Shown here: positions 43,067 through 52,752 of the stretch, one piece after another | Numbering within the stretch: the stretch's first letter is position 1 | Layout of the letters: the number at the start of each line of letters is the position of its first letter | Assembly (NCBI GenBank): GCA_028687545.1 | Contig: JAQTZZ010000012.1 | Span: 1-64,000, forward strand | Direction: 5' to 3' | DNA: 64,000 bases | Origin: Candidatus Wallbacteria bacterium | Lineage (GTDB): Bacteria > Muiribacteriota > JAQTZZ01 | Made by a program: the position numbers and the translations under genes | The notes under the pieces: model-generated | Database searches by the model: none | Told to the model about the DNA's origin: nothing | The model's input: the letters and a program-made list of their open reading frames with translations, nothing else

Positions 43067-43834
43067 TTAAATTTCAAAGTACTGCATTACGAACAGAAAC
43101 GCAGGCAGAACAAGAATCGCCCCGTCGATGCGGTCCCAGACCCCGCCATGTCCTGGAAGGATACTGGATGAGTCTTTGAGATTCGCCCGCCGCTTCCAGG
43201 CTGATTCGAAGATGTCGCCTGTATGCCCGATCACAGAAGCGATTATCGCTAGAACTGAAACAGTGAAAACGCCTGTGCCAAAAAAATGACTGGCAACCGC
43301 GAATTCCACAATGAAAGTTCCGGATAGCCCGGCGATAAATCCTTCCCATGATTTCTTGGGCGAGATCCTCGGGCAGATCTTGTGTCGTCCAAAGGAGCAG
43401 CCGAAATAAAATGCAAAGATGTCATAGCACCAGAGGAAGGAAAACAGCCAGATAAATTTTGCGGCTCCCAGCCTGTAATACAATTCGCTTCCGCAACTCA
43501 TCAGGGAAAAGTACATCAGCAGGAAGAAACCCAGGCTGAGCCTCTCCAGGGCTGGAAAAAGGTCATTTTTATTGAGTGCGATCAGGATGGCACCGATGAT
43601 CACCAGATAGCGGATCTCGGCATTCACGAAAACCGCTTCTGCCGTGTAGAGAAGAAAAAAACCGGAGAACAGAAAATAGATTCTTTCGATCCCGGATAGC
43701 CCTGCCACAGTCAATCCTTCAGTTAGGGCCAGCAGGAAAATTGCAGCCCAGAGCCATTCGAATCCTGTCGGGAGGAAAGAGGCTATCCCGATGAAAACAA
43801 CTGCGCAGAAAAGACCGGTGAGCAGTCGTTTCAT
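43067..43834 (-). CDS. cdsA: Phosphatidate cytidylyltransferase
   Basis: A 255-aa membrane enzyme that makes CDP-diacylglycerol from phosphatidic acid and CTP. It has about seven or eight helices. The family signature is split over SPKKSWEGFIAGL and the C-terminal GDIFESAWKRRANLKDSS...LPGHGGVWDRIDG. The ATG at 43834 directly follows the uppS stop; in-frame starts further upstream would add an odd polar extension over the uppS gene. The order frr-uppS-cdsA is a common bacterial arrangement. Confidence 0.93.
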   Translation of the reverse strand: MKRLLTGLFCAVVFIGIASFLPTGFEWLWAAIFLLALTEGLTVAGLSGIERIYFLFSGFFLLYTAEAVFVNAEIRYLVIIGAILIALNKNDLFPALERLSLGFFLLMYFSLMSCGSELYYRLGAAKFIWLFSFLWCYDIFAFYFGCSFGRHKICPRISPKKSWEGFIAGLSGTFIVEFAVASHFFGTGVFTVSVLAIIASVIGHTGDIFESAWKRRANLKDSSSILPGHGGVWDRIDGAILVLPAFLFVMQYFEI

Positions 43835-43835
43835 C

Positions 43836-44564
43836 TCAGACCCCGCCGTAGCGGCGTTCGCGCTTGGTGTACTCCTGGATCGCGCGCAGAAAATCGATTT
43901 TCCTGAATTCAGGCCAGAATCGCGGCGTGACATAGATTTCGCTGTAGGCGCACTGCCAGAGCATGAAATTGGAGATGCGCATCTCGCCGCTCGTGCGGAT
44001 CAGCAGGTCCACATCCGGAAGTTCAGGCAGGTAGAAGAAGCTCTTGAATTTAGACTCAGAAAGTGGCCCGGCAGTGACCTGCTCCAGTGCTTTGTTTACT
44101 GCGTCGAGGATTTCAGTCTTGCCGCTGTAATTCAGCGCCAGCACCAGATTCAGCCCTCCGCAATCCCTGGTTTCCGCAATCGCTTTTCTAAGCTCTTTTT
44201 CCGACTCAGCGGGTAATTCATGGGTTCTGCCGACAGCGGACAACCTGACATTGTTTTTCTTCAGCTTTTTCACTTCTCGACGCAGATAATCCCTTAGCAA
44301 AGTCATCAGACCATTGACTTCATCCTTAGGACGTGACCAGTTTTCTGTGGAGAAGGCATAAAGGGAGAGATACTGGATTCCAAGCTTGCCGGCTGTTTCC
44401 ACCGCCATCCGGACGGACTTGACTCCCTCCTGATGTCCCACGATGCGCGGCAGGAAGCGCTTTTTGGCCCAGCGGCCATTACCATCCATGATAATGGCGA
44501 TATGGCGGGGCAGGTTGGTCCCTGCCCGGCTCAGTTCGCTCATCAATTCGTTTTCAGTTCCCAT
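43836..44564 (-). CDS. uppS: Undecaprenyl diphosphate synthase
   Basis: A 242-aa cis-prenyltransferase making the C55 lipid carrier for cell-wall and glycan synthesis. Motifs are HIAIIMDGNGRWAKKR (catalytic Asp), GHQEGVKSVR, LYAFSTENWSRP, LNLVLALNYSGKTEI and DLLIRTSGEMRISNFMLWQ. In most relatives the last motif reads SGExRLSNF, so it is normal here. GAGG precedes the ATG. The product supports the several polyprenyl-dependent glycosyltransferases in the window. Confidence 0.96.
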   Translation of the reverse strand: MGTENELMSELSRAGTNLPRHIAIIMDGNGRWAKKRFLPRIVGHQEGVKSVRMAVETAGKLGIQYLSLYAFSTENWSRPKDEVNGLMTLLRDYLRREVKKLKKNNVRLSAVGRTHELPAESEKELRKAIAETRDCGGLNLVLALNYSGKTEILDAVNKALEQVTAGPLSESKFKSFFYLPELPDVDLLIRTSGEMRISNFMLWQCAYSEIYVTPRFWPEFRKIDFLRAIQEYTKRERRYGGV

Positions 44565-44583
44565 GGAACCTCAGTCAAATGGA

Positions 44584-45141
44584 TCAGAATTCCATGATTT
44601 CCTTTTTCTTGTTTTCGCATACAGACTCGAGCACTGCAATGTATTTATCCGTCAGTTTCTGGATCTCGTCGGTACCCTTTTTCTGATCGTCTTCAGTAAT
44701 CTCTGATTTTTTTTCCAGGTCCTTGATCTTCTCGATATAAGTACGCCTGATGTTACGGATGCCCACCTTGGCTTCCTCATTCTTCTTGGAAACCTGCTTC
44801 ACCAGGTCTTTTCTGCGCTCTTCGGTCAGGGCAGGAATCGACACTCTGATCGTCTTCCCGTCTGAAGCCGGAGTCACACCGAGATTGGCGGCTGTGATCG
44901 CTTTTTCAATCTCCTTGATTATCCCTTTATCGTATGGATTGACTACTAAGAGTCTCGGTTCGGGAGCTCCGATGCCGGCGAGCTGGTTGATCGGAGTGGG
45001 ACTGCCGTAATAATCCACCTTCACCTGATGCAGGAGCGCCGGATTTGCTCGTCCGGTCCTGATGTTCATATATTCCTTTTCGATTGCTTCCACTGTTTTC
45101 TTGGATTTGTCTTCCATTTCATGATAGATACCTTTCAACAT
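44584..45141 (-). CDS. frr: Ribosome recycling factor
   Basis: A 185-aa protein of standard length. It has NIRTGRANPALLHQVKVDYYG, the hinge region with PINQLA, and the C-terminal helix (EIQKLTDKYIAVLES). With EF-G it splits ribosomes after termination. GGAGG precedes the ATG; the gene lies two bases after pyrH. Confidence 0.97.
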   Translation of the reverse strand: MLKGIYHEMEDKSKKTVEAIEKEYMNIRTGRANPALLHQVKVDYYGSPTPINQLAGIGAPEPRLLVVNPYDKGIIKEIEKAITAANLGVTPASDGKTIRVSIPALTEERRKDLVKQVSKKNEEAKVGIRNIRRTYIEKIKDLEKKSEITEDDQKKGTDEIQKLTDKYIAVLESVCENKKKEIMEF

Positions 45142-45143
45142 GA

Positions 45144-45848
45144 CTACCTCCTTACAATACTGCCGATTTTTTCACCGGATATTATCCTGAGAATGTTGCC
45201 TTTCTTGAGATTGAACACCACTATGGGCAGGCTGTTCTCCTGGCAGAGAGTGAACGCGGTGGTGTCCATGACTTTAAGCTTTCTGTCGATTGCTTCCTGG
45301 AAGGTCAGTTCCGAATACATCTTTGCTTCCTTGAACTTGAGAGGGTCCATGTCATAGACGCCTTCCACCTTGGTGGCTTTGAGAATGCCGTCAGCCTTGA
45401 TTTCGATGGCACGCAGCACAGCTGCAGTATCGGTGGTAAAATACGGTGAGCCCAGGCCACAGGCGAAGATGCAGACTATCCCTTTTTCAAGGTAACTGAG
45501 CGCTTTGCGCCTGATATAGGGTTCACAGACTTTATTGACTTCGATCGCAGTCATCACCCTGGTTGACATGTCGTATCGTTCCAGGGTTTCCTGCAGAGCC
45601 AGGGAATTCATGAGTGTGGCCAGCATTCCGATATGGTCTGCTACAACGCGGTCCATTCCTGAAGATTCGGCGCATGCTCCACGCCAGAAATTGCCGCCTC
45701 CAACGACGATCCCGACCTGAATGCCCCTCTTCACAACTTCCGAAATCTCCTGAGCCAGCTGATTCAAAAAAAGAGGGGAGATTCCCTCCCCTCTTTCTGC
45801 TCCCAGCGCTTCTCCGCTGATCTTTAAAAGGATTCGCTTCAGTTCCAT
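45144..45848 (-). CDS. pyrH: UMP kinase
   Basis: A 234-aa amino-acid-kinase-fold enzyme that converts UMP to UDP. Motifs are LLKISGEALGAERGEG, IGIVVGGGNFWRGA-type (VGIVVGGGNFWRG), MDRVVADHIGMLATLMN, FACGLGSPYFTTDTAA and KATKVEGVYDMDP. The ATG overlaps the tsf stop by one base. The length is usual for the family. Confidence 0.97.
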   Translation of the reverse strand: MELKRILLKISGEALGAERGEGISPLFLNQLAQEISEVVKRGIQVGIVVGGGNFWRGACAESSGMDRVVADHIGMLATLMNSLALQETLERYDMSTRVMTAIEVNKVCEPYIRRKALSYLEKGIVCIFACGLGSPYFTTDTAAVLRAIEIKADGILKATKVEGVYDMDPLKFKEAKMYSELTFQEAIDRKLKVMDTTAFTLCQENSLPIVVFNLKKGNILRIISGEKIGSIVRR

Positions 45849-46450
45849 CAGCGGTTCCCGATCTGGATCCTGGTGAACCTTCCGATTTTAATATTCTCGC
45901 CGACTTTGGCCACTTTTTCAAAAATCAGGTCCTTGACCTTCTTTTCCGGCTCTTTCACAAACGGCTGTTCCAGGAGACAGATTTCCTCGAAATATTTCGT
46001 GATCTTGCCTTCCACGATCTTATCGATGATGTTGGCCGGTTTCTTGTTGTCCTGGAGCTGGGCCCGGAAAATTTCCTTCTCCTTTTCCAGAACATCGACC
46101 GGGATTTCGTCGGAACTCACGAATTTCGGGTTGGAGGCTGCGATGTGCATCGCAATGTCCTTGGCCAGAGCCCTGAATTCATCGGTGCGTGCCACAAAAT
46201 CCGTCTCACAGTTGATCTCCACCATCACGCCGATCTTTCCGTCGAGATGGATATACGATCCCACGAAACCTTCGTTGGCGGCCCTGTCGGCTCTCTTTTC
46301 AGCCTTGGCAATGCCCTTTTTTCTCAATATTTCGATCGCTTTTTCGACATCTCCATCGGACTCGACGAGGGCTTTCTTGCAATCCATGAAACCGACACCG
46401 GTTTTTTCACGGAGTTCTTTTACAGCATTGGCTTCGATCGCCTTACCCAT
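45848..46450 (-). CDS. tsf: Elongation factor Ts (short form)
   Basis: A 200-aa exchange factor for EF-Tu. It has the N-terminal UBA-like domain ([19 protein letters not shown]), the TDFVAR motif in [16 protein letters not shown] and a shortened core, as in the 200-aa type found in Thermus and many phyla rather than the E. coli form of about 280 aa. The ATG at 46450 has AGGGAGGG seven bases upstream; the longer in-frame start lacks a site. It overlaps the end of rpsB by eight bases. Confidence 0.95.
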   Translation of the reverse strand: MGKAIEANAVKELREKTGVGFMDCKKALVESDGDVEKAIEILRKKGIAKAEKRADRAANEGFVGSYIHLDGKIGVMVEINCETDFVARTDEFRALAKDIAMHIAASNPKFVSSDEIPVDVLEKEKEIFRAQLQDNKKPANIIDKIVEGKITKYFEEICLLEQPFVKEPEKKVKDLIFEKVAKVGENIKIGRFTRIQIGNR

Positions 46451-47183
46451 TTTCACCCTCCCTCTCGTTCTCGCCATCCTCGGTATCCTCGCCGCCTTTT
46501 CCTTCGCGTCCTTCGATGCAGGCGTCCGCGATATAGCCGGTGATCAGCTTCACTGCTCTGATGGCGTCGTCATTACCAGGAATCACATAATCGACTTTAT
46601 CCGGCTCGCAATTGGTGTCCACAATGGCGATCACAGGTATGCCGATTTTCCTGGCTTCCATCACCGCGTTTTCTTCGCGCTTGATGTCAACGACAAAAAT
46701 TGCCTGCGGCAGACCGGAGAGACTCTTGATGCCTCCGAAGAACTTGCGCAGCCTGAAGAGCTCTTTTCTGACGACAGCCTGCTGCTTCTTGTGCATCTGA
46801 TCAATGCCACCGCTCTTCTCAGCATCGTCAAGCTTATTGTAGTATTCGATTCTTTTTTTGATGGTCTTGAAATTAGTGAGCGTTCCACCCAGCCAGCGCT
46901 GCTCAACAAAAGGCATCCCTGCCCTGTTGGCTTCTTCTGTGATGGAGCTCTTGGCCTGCTTCTTGGTGCCCACGAACAGGACTTTGCCTCCGTCGTGGGT
47001 GATGTCACGCACGAATTTGAGAGCTTTCTGCAGGTTCTTTACGGTCTTCTGCAGGTCGATGATGTGAATGCCGTTGCGTTCAGTGAAAATGTAGCGGCTC
47101 ATTTTGGGATGCCAGCGCCTCGTCTGGTGCCCGAAATGCACGCCCGCTTCGAGCAGATGCTTCATCAGTACATTGGATGCCAT
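46443..47183 (-). CDS. rpsB: Ribosomal protein S2
   Basis: A 246-aa S2 protein. Motifs are [77 protein letters not shown] and [23 protein letters not shown]-type blocks, then an acidic Gly/Glu-rich tail. The ATG at 47183 has CGGAGG upstream, while an upstream in-frame start would add a non-S2 extension. It is the first gene of the rpsB-tsf-pyrH-frr-uppS-cdsA operon. Confidence 0.96.
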   Translation of the reverse strand: MASNVLMKHLLEAGVHFGHQTRRWHPKMSRYIFTERNGIHIIDLQKTVKNLQKALKFVRDITHDGGKVLFVGTKKQAKSSITEEANRAGMPFVEQRWLGGTLTNFKTIKKRIEYYNKLDDAEKSGGIDQMHKKQQAVVRKELFRLRKFFGGIKSLSGLPQAIFVVDIKREENAVMEARKIGIPVIAIVDTNCEPDKVDYVIPGNDDAIRAVKLITGYIADACIEGREGKGGEDTEDGENEREGENG

Positions 47184-47297
47184 TCTGTTCCTCCGGGTTT
47201 GGTTTTTTTCCTCCATTTCCATCATCTTTGCCTCGTATACCTGCTTAGCAGTCAAAACAGGGCACCTACGAGGAAATCCGGAAATGTGTGAAATTCT

Positions 47298-47325
47298 GTT
47301 ATAAGGTAATGGATTCAGGCTGCAA
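47298..47325 (-). promoter_or_regulatory. Possible promoter of the rpsB operon
   Basis: Minus-strand TTGCAG (47320-47325), 16 bases, TATAAC (47298-47303). It would leave about a 105-base leader that could hold S2 autoregulation; no specific leader fold was recognised. Confidence 0.35.
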
Positions 47326-47434
47326 TTACAAGGAATTCATCTCGGACCGGTAACCACTTTGTTTGATAAATTCTAATTTCCAAAACCATCTTTCGAGGAT
47401 CCCGTAGAAATCTTCTCTTTTGTCGATATTAAAA

Positions 47435-47599
47435 TCAACACTTGTCGTTATCCGGTTTTTCTGTCTGAGCTGACGAGGCAGTATCGATATTGATCCTTCC
47501 ATTGCTGGAAGCGGAGGGGCTGTTGATAAATCCCCAGCCGAACAGCATGAGGACTAAAGCTCCGGCAGCTTTGAAAAGTATAATAATGATATTTACCAT
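47435..47599 (-). CDS. Possible small membrane protein
   Basis: A 54-aa reading frame with one hydrophobic helix (NIIIILFKAAGALVLMLFGW) and a Ser/Asn/Asp-rich polar tail ending in Cys. The ATG at 47599 has only GGGAA nearby. If real it would be a single-pass small protein; otherwise the 524-base stretch 47184-47707 holds only the rpsB leader and promoters. Confidence 0.35.
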   Translation of the reverse strand: MVNIIIILFKAAGALVLMLFGWGFINSPSASSNGRINIDTASSAQTEKPDNDKC

Positions 47600-47671
47600 T
47601 ATTCCCAGCCTTCCCGAAATCACTTTATTTTAACCCAAGCCTGACAACACTTCAATTTTCCCCTGATTTTC

Positions 47672-47701
47672 TTGAATCAAACTCTCCTGAAATATTATAA
47701 T
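47672..47701 (+). promoter_or_regulatory. Promoter of the peptide-binding lipoprotein gene, likely leaderless
   Basis: TTGAAT (47672-47677), 18 bases, perfect TATAAT (47696-47701), then six bases to the ATG at 47708. Transcription should start at or next to the start codon. Confidence 0.7.
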
Positions 47702-47707
47702 CAATGA

Positions 47708-49366
47708 ATGTACTTCAGACTTATTGCAATCCCGCTTTTCCTGTTCCTGATCTCAGGCTGCGGAAACCGGAAAATTGTTTCAGATAACGTTTCCCTTTCA
47801 CTACCTGCAGCAGTGCCCCCGCCGACTACAGAGGAAGTCGAAAGTGTGGATTACGGCGATACAATCGTCTTCCACATGGATGCCGATGCAGTAGTGCTCA
47901 ATCCGCTGATCTGCGATGATCTCTATTCCCGGCTGGTCTGCCTCTGGATTTTCAATGGTCTGGTGAATTTAGACGAGCGGCTTGAGCTTAAACCCTCTCT
48001 GGCTGAAACCTTTGAAGTCAGCTCAGACGGGAAGCAGGCGTCTTTCCATCTCAGAAAAGACGTCAAATGGCATGACGGAGAGGAATTCACCACTGACGAC
48101 GTTGTTTTCACCTATCAGAAGATCATGGACCCAGACACTCGCTCCAGACTGCGTTTCAGCTTTTCAATGGTGGATACGATCGAAGTTCAAGGTAAATTTG
48201 ATTTAAAAGTCAAATACAAGCTGCCGAATCCGGACGCCATCTCCCTCTGGACTAATGCGATCGTAGCCAGACACGTCTATGACAACAGGAGCCTGGACCC
48301 GAATCTGCAGCCTGTAGGCACCGGCCCGTTCCGTTTCGTGGAATGGCTGCCACATGACCATATCCTGCTCGAAGCGAACATGCAGCATTTCAGGGGCCGT
48401 CCTTTTGTGGACCGTTTTCTGTTCAAATACGTGGCTGACTTCACCATGGCTTTCCAGATGGTTAAACAGGGCGAGATCGACATCATGGAACTTACTGCCG
48501 ACCAGTATTTGAATCAGGCCGAAGAGCCTGATTTTCTGAACAAGTACACAATCCATCAATACAACACCTATTTCAATTCCCTCTGCTATAACTGCCGCAA
48601 TCCACTTTTTAAAAGTCCGCGGGTCAGAAGGGCGCTTACTATGGCCATCGACCGTCAGGCGATCGTCAACGACATTTTCCATGGCTATGCCTATGTCCCT
48701 GCGCGACCCGTCTCCCCCCCATATGTAAAATACGAAAAAAAACTTGACCCCTGGCCGTATTCACCCGACACTGCCCGGAGGCTGCTCGAATCGGAAGGAT
48801 GGCGGGATACAGACAATGACGGGATTCTGGAGCAGGAAGGCCGGAAATTCTCATTCGAGGTCAGCGTGGTCCATGGCACAAAAAATCGCTACCTGGCACT
48901 GGACATCGCTGCAGCCAATCTCAAAAAAATCGGAGTCATCGCAGATTGTAAGTATTACGAACTGGGGCAGTTCATGAGACTGCTGTATACAGGAAGTTTC
49001 GCAGCCATAGATACCGGATTGCTGCTGCAGGACGACCCGTATCAGTATTTCCATTCTTCCCAGATCTTCGACCTCCAGACAGGCAACACAGGCCTTAACC
49101 TGGTCGGATACCGGAACCCGGAAGTGGACAGTTTGCTGGACCTCATGCGCTCTGAGCTCAACCCGGCTGAACGGATGCGCCTGATCCAGAGATTTCACGA
49201 GCTGGTCAGCGACGATCAGCCTGCTACATTCATGTATTCAGACACGACACTGCTCGCTGTCAGCAAGCGCATCCGGGGCATAAAACCTGGACCGGACTGG
49301 ATCTTCCACAACATGGAAAACTGGTATGTGCCCAGGCAGTTGCAGAAATATGTGGAAGGCAACTAG
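47708..49366 (+). CDS. Extracellular solute-binding lipoprotein, family 5 (peptide/oligopeptide type)
   Basis: A 552-aa lipoprotein. A signal peptide ends in the lipobox LISGC (Cys19), so it is lipid-anchored outside the membrane. The SBP_bac_5 fold shows LVNLDERLELKPSLAETFEV, WHDGEEFTTDDVVFTYQKI, VGTGPFRFVEW, RVRRALTMAIDRQAIVNDI and PDTARRLLESEGW. Such proteins capture peptides, nickel chelates or sugars for an ABC importer. No permease or ATPase genes lie beside it, so it is an orphan. There is no ribosome site; the -10 box ends six bases before the ATG. Confidence 0.9.
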   Translation: MYFRLIAIPLFLFLISGCGNRKIVSDNVSLSLPAAVPPPTTEEVESVDYGDTIVFHMDADAVVLNPLICDDLYSRLVCLWIFNGLVNLDERLELKPSLAETFEVSSDGKQASFHLRKDVKWHDGEEFTTDDVVFTYQKIMDPDTRSRLRFSFSMVDTIEVQGKFDLKVKYKLPNPDAISLWTNAIVARHVYDNRSLDPNLQPVGTGPFRFVEWLPHDHILLEANMQHFRGRPFVDRFLFKYVADFTMAFQMVKQGEIDIMELTADQYLNQAEEPDFLNKYTIHQYNTYFNSLCYNCRNPLFKSPRVRRALTMAIDRQAIVNDIFHGYAYVPARPVSPPYVKYEKKLDPWPYSPDTARRLLESEGWRDTDNDGILEQEGRKFSFEVSVVHGTKNRYLALDIAAANLKKIGVIADCKYYELGQFMRLLYTGSFAAIDTGLLLQDDPYQYFHSSQIFDLQTGNTGLNLVGYRNPEVDSLLDLMRSELNPAERMRLIQRFHELVSDDQPATFMYSDTTLLAVSKRIRGIKPGPDWIFHNMENWYVPRQLQKYVEGN

Positions 49367-49385
49367 GGATAAGAATCCAGTCAGA

Positions 49386-49414
49386 TTGACTTTACTGCCT
49401 TTTTTCGGTATAAT
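49386..49414 (+). promoter_or_regulatory. Strong promoter of the C11 protease gene
   Basis: TTGACT (49386-49391), 17 bases, perfect TATAAT (49409-49414). Confidence 0.8.
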
Positions 49415-49488
49415 AGAAATAGGCATACTGTAATAGTATATAAGTTACTGAAGTCTTTTTCGGCCAATGTATGGATTATGGAGGGAAT

Positions 49489-50805
49489 ATGGCTGAAAAG
49501 ATTTTCTTTTTATTTATTTTTATTGTCTTGCTAAACTTCTCTTCTCAAACCGCTCAGGCTTCTGAAACAAACAGACCTGAGAAACCGGACAGCCCCAAAG
49601 CCTGGACCTTCATGTTCTACTTCGCTGCCACTTCAGACCTGGTGGAATTCACCAACTATACGATCAATGAAATGGAAAAAACCGGAAGCGGCGATAACAT
49701 AGCCATTGCAGTGCAGTATGACGGCCCAGAACAGGGCGACAGTGTAAGATATATAGTCCAAAAAGACAATGACACCTCAAACATCACTTCACCAAAAGAA
49801 GAGCTTGGGGAAATTAACACCGGAGATCTTGCCAGTCTCACATCCTTTGTGGACTGGACCCTGGATAATGCACCGGCCGAGCATTACTGCTTTGTCTTCA
49901 ACGGGCATGGATCTGGAAGTATTGATATGATGAAAAGCATCAAAAACTGCAGGCTGGACAGTAAAAACATGTGCTATGATCCGGAAAGCAACTATTCCTC
50001 TTCGATAGATGCTGCCGAAATGAATCAGTTTGCCAAGTATCTTTCCAAGAACTCAGGCAGAGGAAAAGTCAGTTTAATAGTTCTAAACGCCTGCCTGATG
50101 GGTAATGTGGAAGCCATCAACCAGTTTTCTCGCAATGTAGAGTATATCGTAGCCTCCGAAGCTGTCGTACGCGGAGGGCTTTCATTTTTACTGGCCCAGC
50201 AATTCCCTGACATCAACAAAAATCCTCAGATCACAGGCGCAGAGATCGGGAAGCGGATCGTCGACGGTTACTTTGAATTAGTAACCAGCCAGTCTATGAC
50301 TAACGATTCCTTGAATGGTGTGACTAGCTATGCTCCCGGCTTTATCGTCAGCCTGATCGATTGTTCCCGCTTCTATCTCGGCGGGGAATCTTCACTCGTA
50401 GGGTCACTTAATGTTCTCTCACATGCACTCCGTGTAGACCTGAAAACCGATCTGGCAGCAATCAGCAAAGCCATGAAGGAGGCTCAGAACTATACCAGTT
50501 ATGCTCAGCCGATGTATGCTGATATTGATGACTTGTGCGGGCTTTTTTACAATAACGCTGCTTCCAGCAACATCAGAACTGCGGCCTGGAATGTTCGGAC
50601 TGCTCTGGAAAGAACCGTTGTGTATTTTAAGACTTCTCAGGACGCTGGAAAAGAGGCTAATGTCGGTCACGGACTCAGCATTTTCACTAAATGTGATAAA
50701 TCCTCACTTCTCAAGGATTATCTGAATACAGATTTCGCTGCCGAGACAGAGTGGGACGAATTTCTGAAGGATTTCCTCACTGCATCAAACTGTCAGCAGC
50801 AATAA
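49489..50805 (+). CDS. Secreted clostripain-type (C11) cysteine peptidase
   Basis: A 438-aa protein with a signal peptide (about 1-24) and the C11 fold. The catalytic His lies in YCFVFNGHGSG and the catalytic Cys in LIVLNACLMGNVE, with an EYIVASEAVVRGGL strand after it. Clostripain relatives cut after basic residues and are often calcium-dependent. The ATG at 49489 follows GGAGGG by three bases and starts a cleaner signal peptide than the ATG at 49471. It is a single-gene unit with its own promoter, followed by another secreted protease gene. Confidence 0.85.
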   Translation: MAEKIFFLFIFIVLLNFSSQTAQASETNRPEKPDSPKAWTFMFYFAATSDLVEFTNYTINEMEKTGSGDNIAIAVQYDGPEQGDSVRYIVQKDNDTSNITSPKEELGEINTGDLASLTSFVDWTLDNAPAEHYCFVFNGHGSGSIDMMKSIKNCRLDSKNMCYDPESNYSSSIDAAEMNQFAKYLSKNSGRGKVSLIVLNACLMGNVEAINQFSRNVEYIVASEAVVRGGLSFLLAQQFPDINKNPQITGAEIGKRIVDGYFELVTSQSMTNDSLNGVTSYAPGFIVSLIDCSRFYLGGESSLVGSLNVLSHALRVDLKTDLAAISKAMKEAQNYTSYAQPMYADIDDLCGLFYNNAASSNIRTAAWNVRTALERTVVYFKTSQDAGKEANVGHGLSIFTKCDKSSLLKDYLNTDFAAETEWDEFLKDFLTASNCQQQ

Positions 50806-50855
50806 ATTAGCTTCAGTCTCACAATTCAATCGGAATGATTTTTTGATGAATCATT

Positions 50856-50876
50856 TTCCTGGAATCAGGAATTTTT
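50856..50876 (+). terminator. Short intrinsic terminator after the C11 protease gene
   Basis: TTCCTG-GAAT-CAGGAA followed by five T. The stem is only six pairs, so it is moderate; it abuts the next promoter. Confidence 0.45.
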
Positions 50877-50877
50877 C

Positions 50878-50905
50878 TTGAACATCCACCTGTTCCGGCT
50901 ATAAT
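50878..50905 (+). promoter_or_regulatory. Promoter of the HExxH protease gene
   Basis: TTGAAC (50878-50883), 16 bases, perfect TATAAT (50900-50905). Confidence 0.7.
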
Positions 50906-50946
50906 TGAATTATTAATCTTGCCTGAAAATCCTGAGAGGTAGATTC

Positions 50947-52695
50947 ATGAAACAGATTCTGCTTTTTTTCCTGCTGCCAGCCTTCGCGATTTCCGCCACT
51001 CAGTTCCAGGACATGCTGTCTGAGTATAGAACCCTGTATTACGAATCAATCTCATCTCTGGAAAATCTGCAATGGCAAGACCAGAATACGCCCCGTTCGA
51101 GCGACGCAGTCGCCGGAATGCTCGAACAGAAAGGCCAGGAATTAGTAGAATTCATCTCAGCGAACAATGGAAATTTCGAAGTGCTCAAGGACTTTCTGCG
51201 CGAAACTTCAGCTTCCAATCTAGGCTATCTCAAAACCCCGCTTGAAAATCTGATCGTCAAACTCGCCACATCTGACTTTCCGGACAAGTTCAATAAAATA
51301 GCTTTTTTGAGGTCCAGCCTGAAAAAGATCGATGTTTCTGCAGTCGATGGCCGTTATCTGCCGCCAGTCGAGCAGGAAAAATTCGTGAACATGATCAAAG
51401 CATTATACGGGCTGGCAGACAGAAGCTTTATGCCGAAAAAAAGGGGCAAGGATGCCACCGAATATTTCGCTGCAGTCTCAGCGGTCTGGAACAATCTCTC
51501 GCCGGAAACCCAGTCTAATATTATCGCCCTGCAGAAAGGTAATACATATCGCCTTACACGCGAAGGGAACACAGTGGAGATCCAGGAATTCCAGTATACC
51601 ACCGAAAATTTCGTGATCAATTACACGATCGGCGGCAGGCATTCCATTTTTCAGCCTGATGTCACTGAAAAAGCCCCGGACGGGAAGAACTATCCAAAAT
51701 ACGCGGTCACAGTGGGAAAATGCCTGGAAAACTCTCTTAACGTGCTCAGAAACACCCTGGTTATGAAATCGCCAAAATTGCCGTATACGGTCTATCTCAA
51801 AGAGCTGGGCGAACAGAATTATGGAGCTACCACTCCGGATTTCAGCGTTCCAGGCGAGGACAAGTATTACACCACCTTCATGGAAATCGAGAATGACTTT
51901 GCCGGAAATTACACTGACAATGACCTGCAGGATAAACAACTCGGACGGATCGAGGTCACAGCTGCCCATGAACTCTTTCATGCCAGCTGCGCCATGTATG
52001 GCGGTTTCAAATTCAATTCACCGCTCTGGTTCGCCGAATCTACGGCTGTCTGGGCTGAAGACTTCTTCTACACTGAAGTCAATGATTACATCCATTACCT
52101 GCAGGAAACAGACTCGCCTTTCCTGAATCCCCATTACGGCCTGATCAAGTACAGTTACGGCGGCTGTGTTTTCGACAGGTTCCTGTCTGAACAGCGCGGA
52201 GCTGCAGCTGTGCGCAAGTTGTGGGAGCAGTTCGCGGTTGATCATGACCCGGTTACTGCACTTGCCAATTCCATCGGTGAGAATTTCAAGATATTTTTTG
52301 GAGATTATGTAACTGCGCTATATCTGAAGGACGAAAAATTCACGGAAGGTAAACGCTATCCCGCCATGTTTCCCACCAATAAATTTTCCTCGTACCCGGT
52401 GAATTATCAGTTCCAGGTAGGGCAGCCTAACTATCTCGGCGCAAGTTATGTCCTGTTCGAACCGGTCAGGGTGAAGACCCTTAATCTCAAATGGAGTTCA
52501 ATCTATAAATACCCGGTGAAAATAATCCTGATCAGCAGAAACGGCTCCAGCTCTGTCGAACAGAAATCCGGAACCGGCTGGAGTGTTGCGATCCCGGAAT
52601 TCGGAAAAAACGTGGTCAAGCTGATCATCGCGCCATACCGCCTTGATGCTGAAGTGGAAAACGGGGACTTCCAGATCCAGGCGGAACTGAACTAA
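50947..52695 (+). CDS. Secreted gluzincin-type metallopeptidase (MXAN_6640-like)
   Basis: A 582-aa protein with a signal peptide (MKQILLFFLLPAFAISA). The zinc motif HELFH (in VTAAHELFHASCAMYG) is followed 16-20 residues later by WFAESTAVWAEDFFY, supplying the third ligand Glu. That pattern is seen in secreted putative metalloproteases of the Myxococcus MXAN_6640 type. About 300 residues before the motif look like a propeptide or substrate domain, and about 150 after it form a beta-rich C-terminal domain. GAGAGG precedes the ATG. Confidence 0.8.
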   Translation: MKQILLFFLLPAFAISATQFQDMLSEYRTLYYESISSLENLQWQDQNTPRSSDAVAGMLEQKGQELVEFISANNGNFEVLKDFLRETSASNLGYLKTPLENLIVKLATSDFPDKFNKIAFLRSSLKKIDVSAVDGRYLPPVEQEKFVNMIKALYGLADRSFMPKKRGKDATEYFAAVSAVWNNLSPETQSNIIALQKGNTYRLTREGNTVEIQEFQYTTENFVINYTIGGRHSIFQPDVTEKAPDGKNYPKYAVTVGKCLENSLNVLRNTLVMKSPKLPYTVYLKELGEQNYGATTPDFSVPGEDKYYTTFMEIENDFAGNYTDNDLQDKQLGRIEVTAAHELFHASCAMYGGFKFNSPLWFAESTAVWAEDFFYTEVNDYIHYLQETDSPFLNPHYGLIKYSYGGCVFDRFLSEQRGAAAVRKLWEQFAVDHDPVTALANSIGENFKIFFGDYVTALYLKDEKFTEGKRYPAMFPTNKFSSYPVNYQFQVGQPNYLGASYVLFEPVRVKTLNLKWSSIYKYPVKIILISRNGSSSVEQKSGTGWSVAIPEFGKNVVKLIIAPYRLDAEVENGDFQIQAELN

Positions 52696-52731
52696 AAAGA
52701 AAAGACACCCGCAAGCCTGTCTGCGGGTGTC
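52694..52731 (-). terminator. Terminator of the small minus-strand gene
   Basis: A nine-pair hairpin GACACCCGC/GCGGGTGTC followed on the minus strand by TTTTCTTTTT. It sits directly after the HExxH protease stop and may also fold in that plus-strand transcript. Confidence 0.75.
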
Positions 52732-52752
52732 TATCGGATGGGTTCATTTTTC

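Noticed and set aside
45873-47291. 472-codon open frame on the plus strand across tsf and rpsB
   Set aside because: It is entirely antisense to two certain translation genes, and its product has no start signal or domain logic; it follows from codon bias of the real genes.
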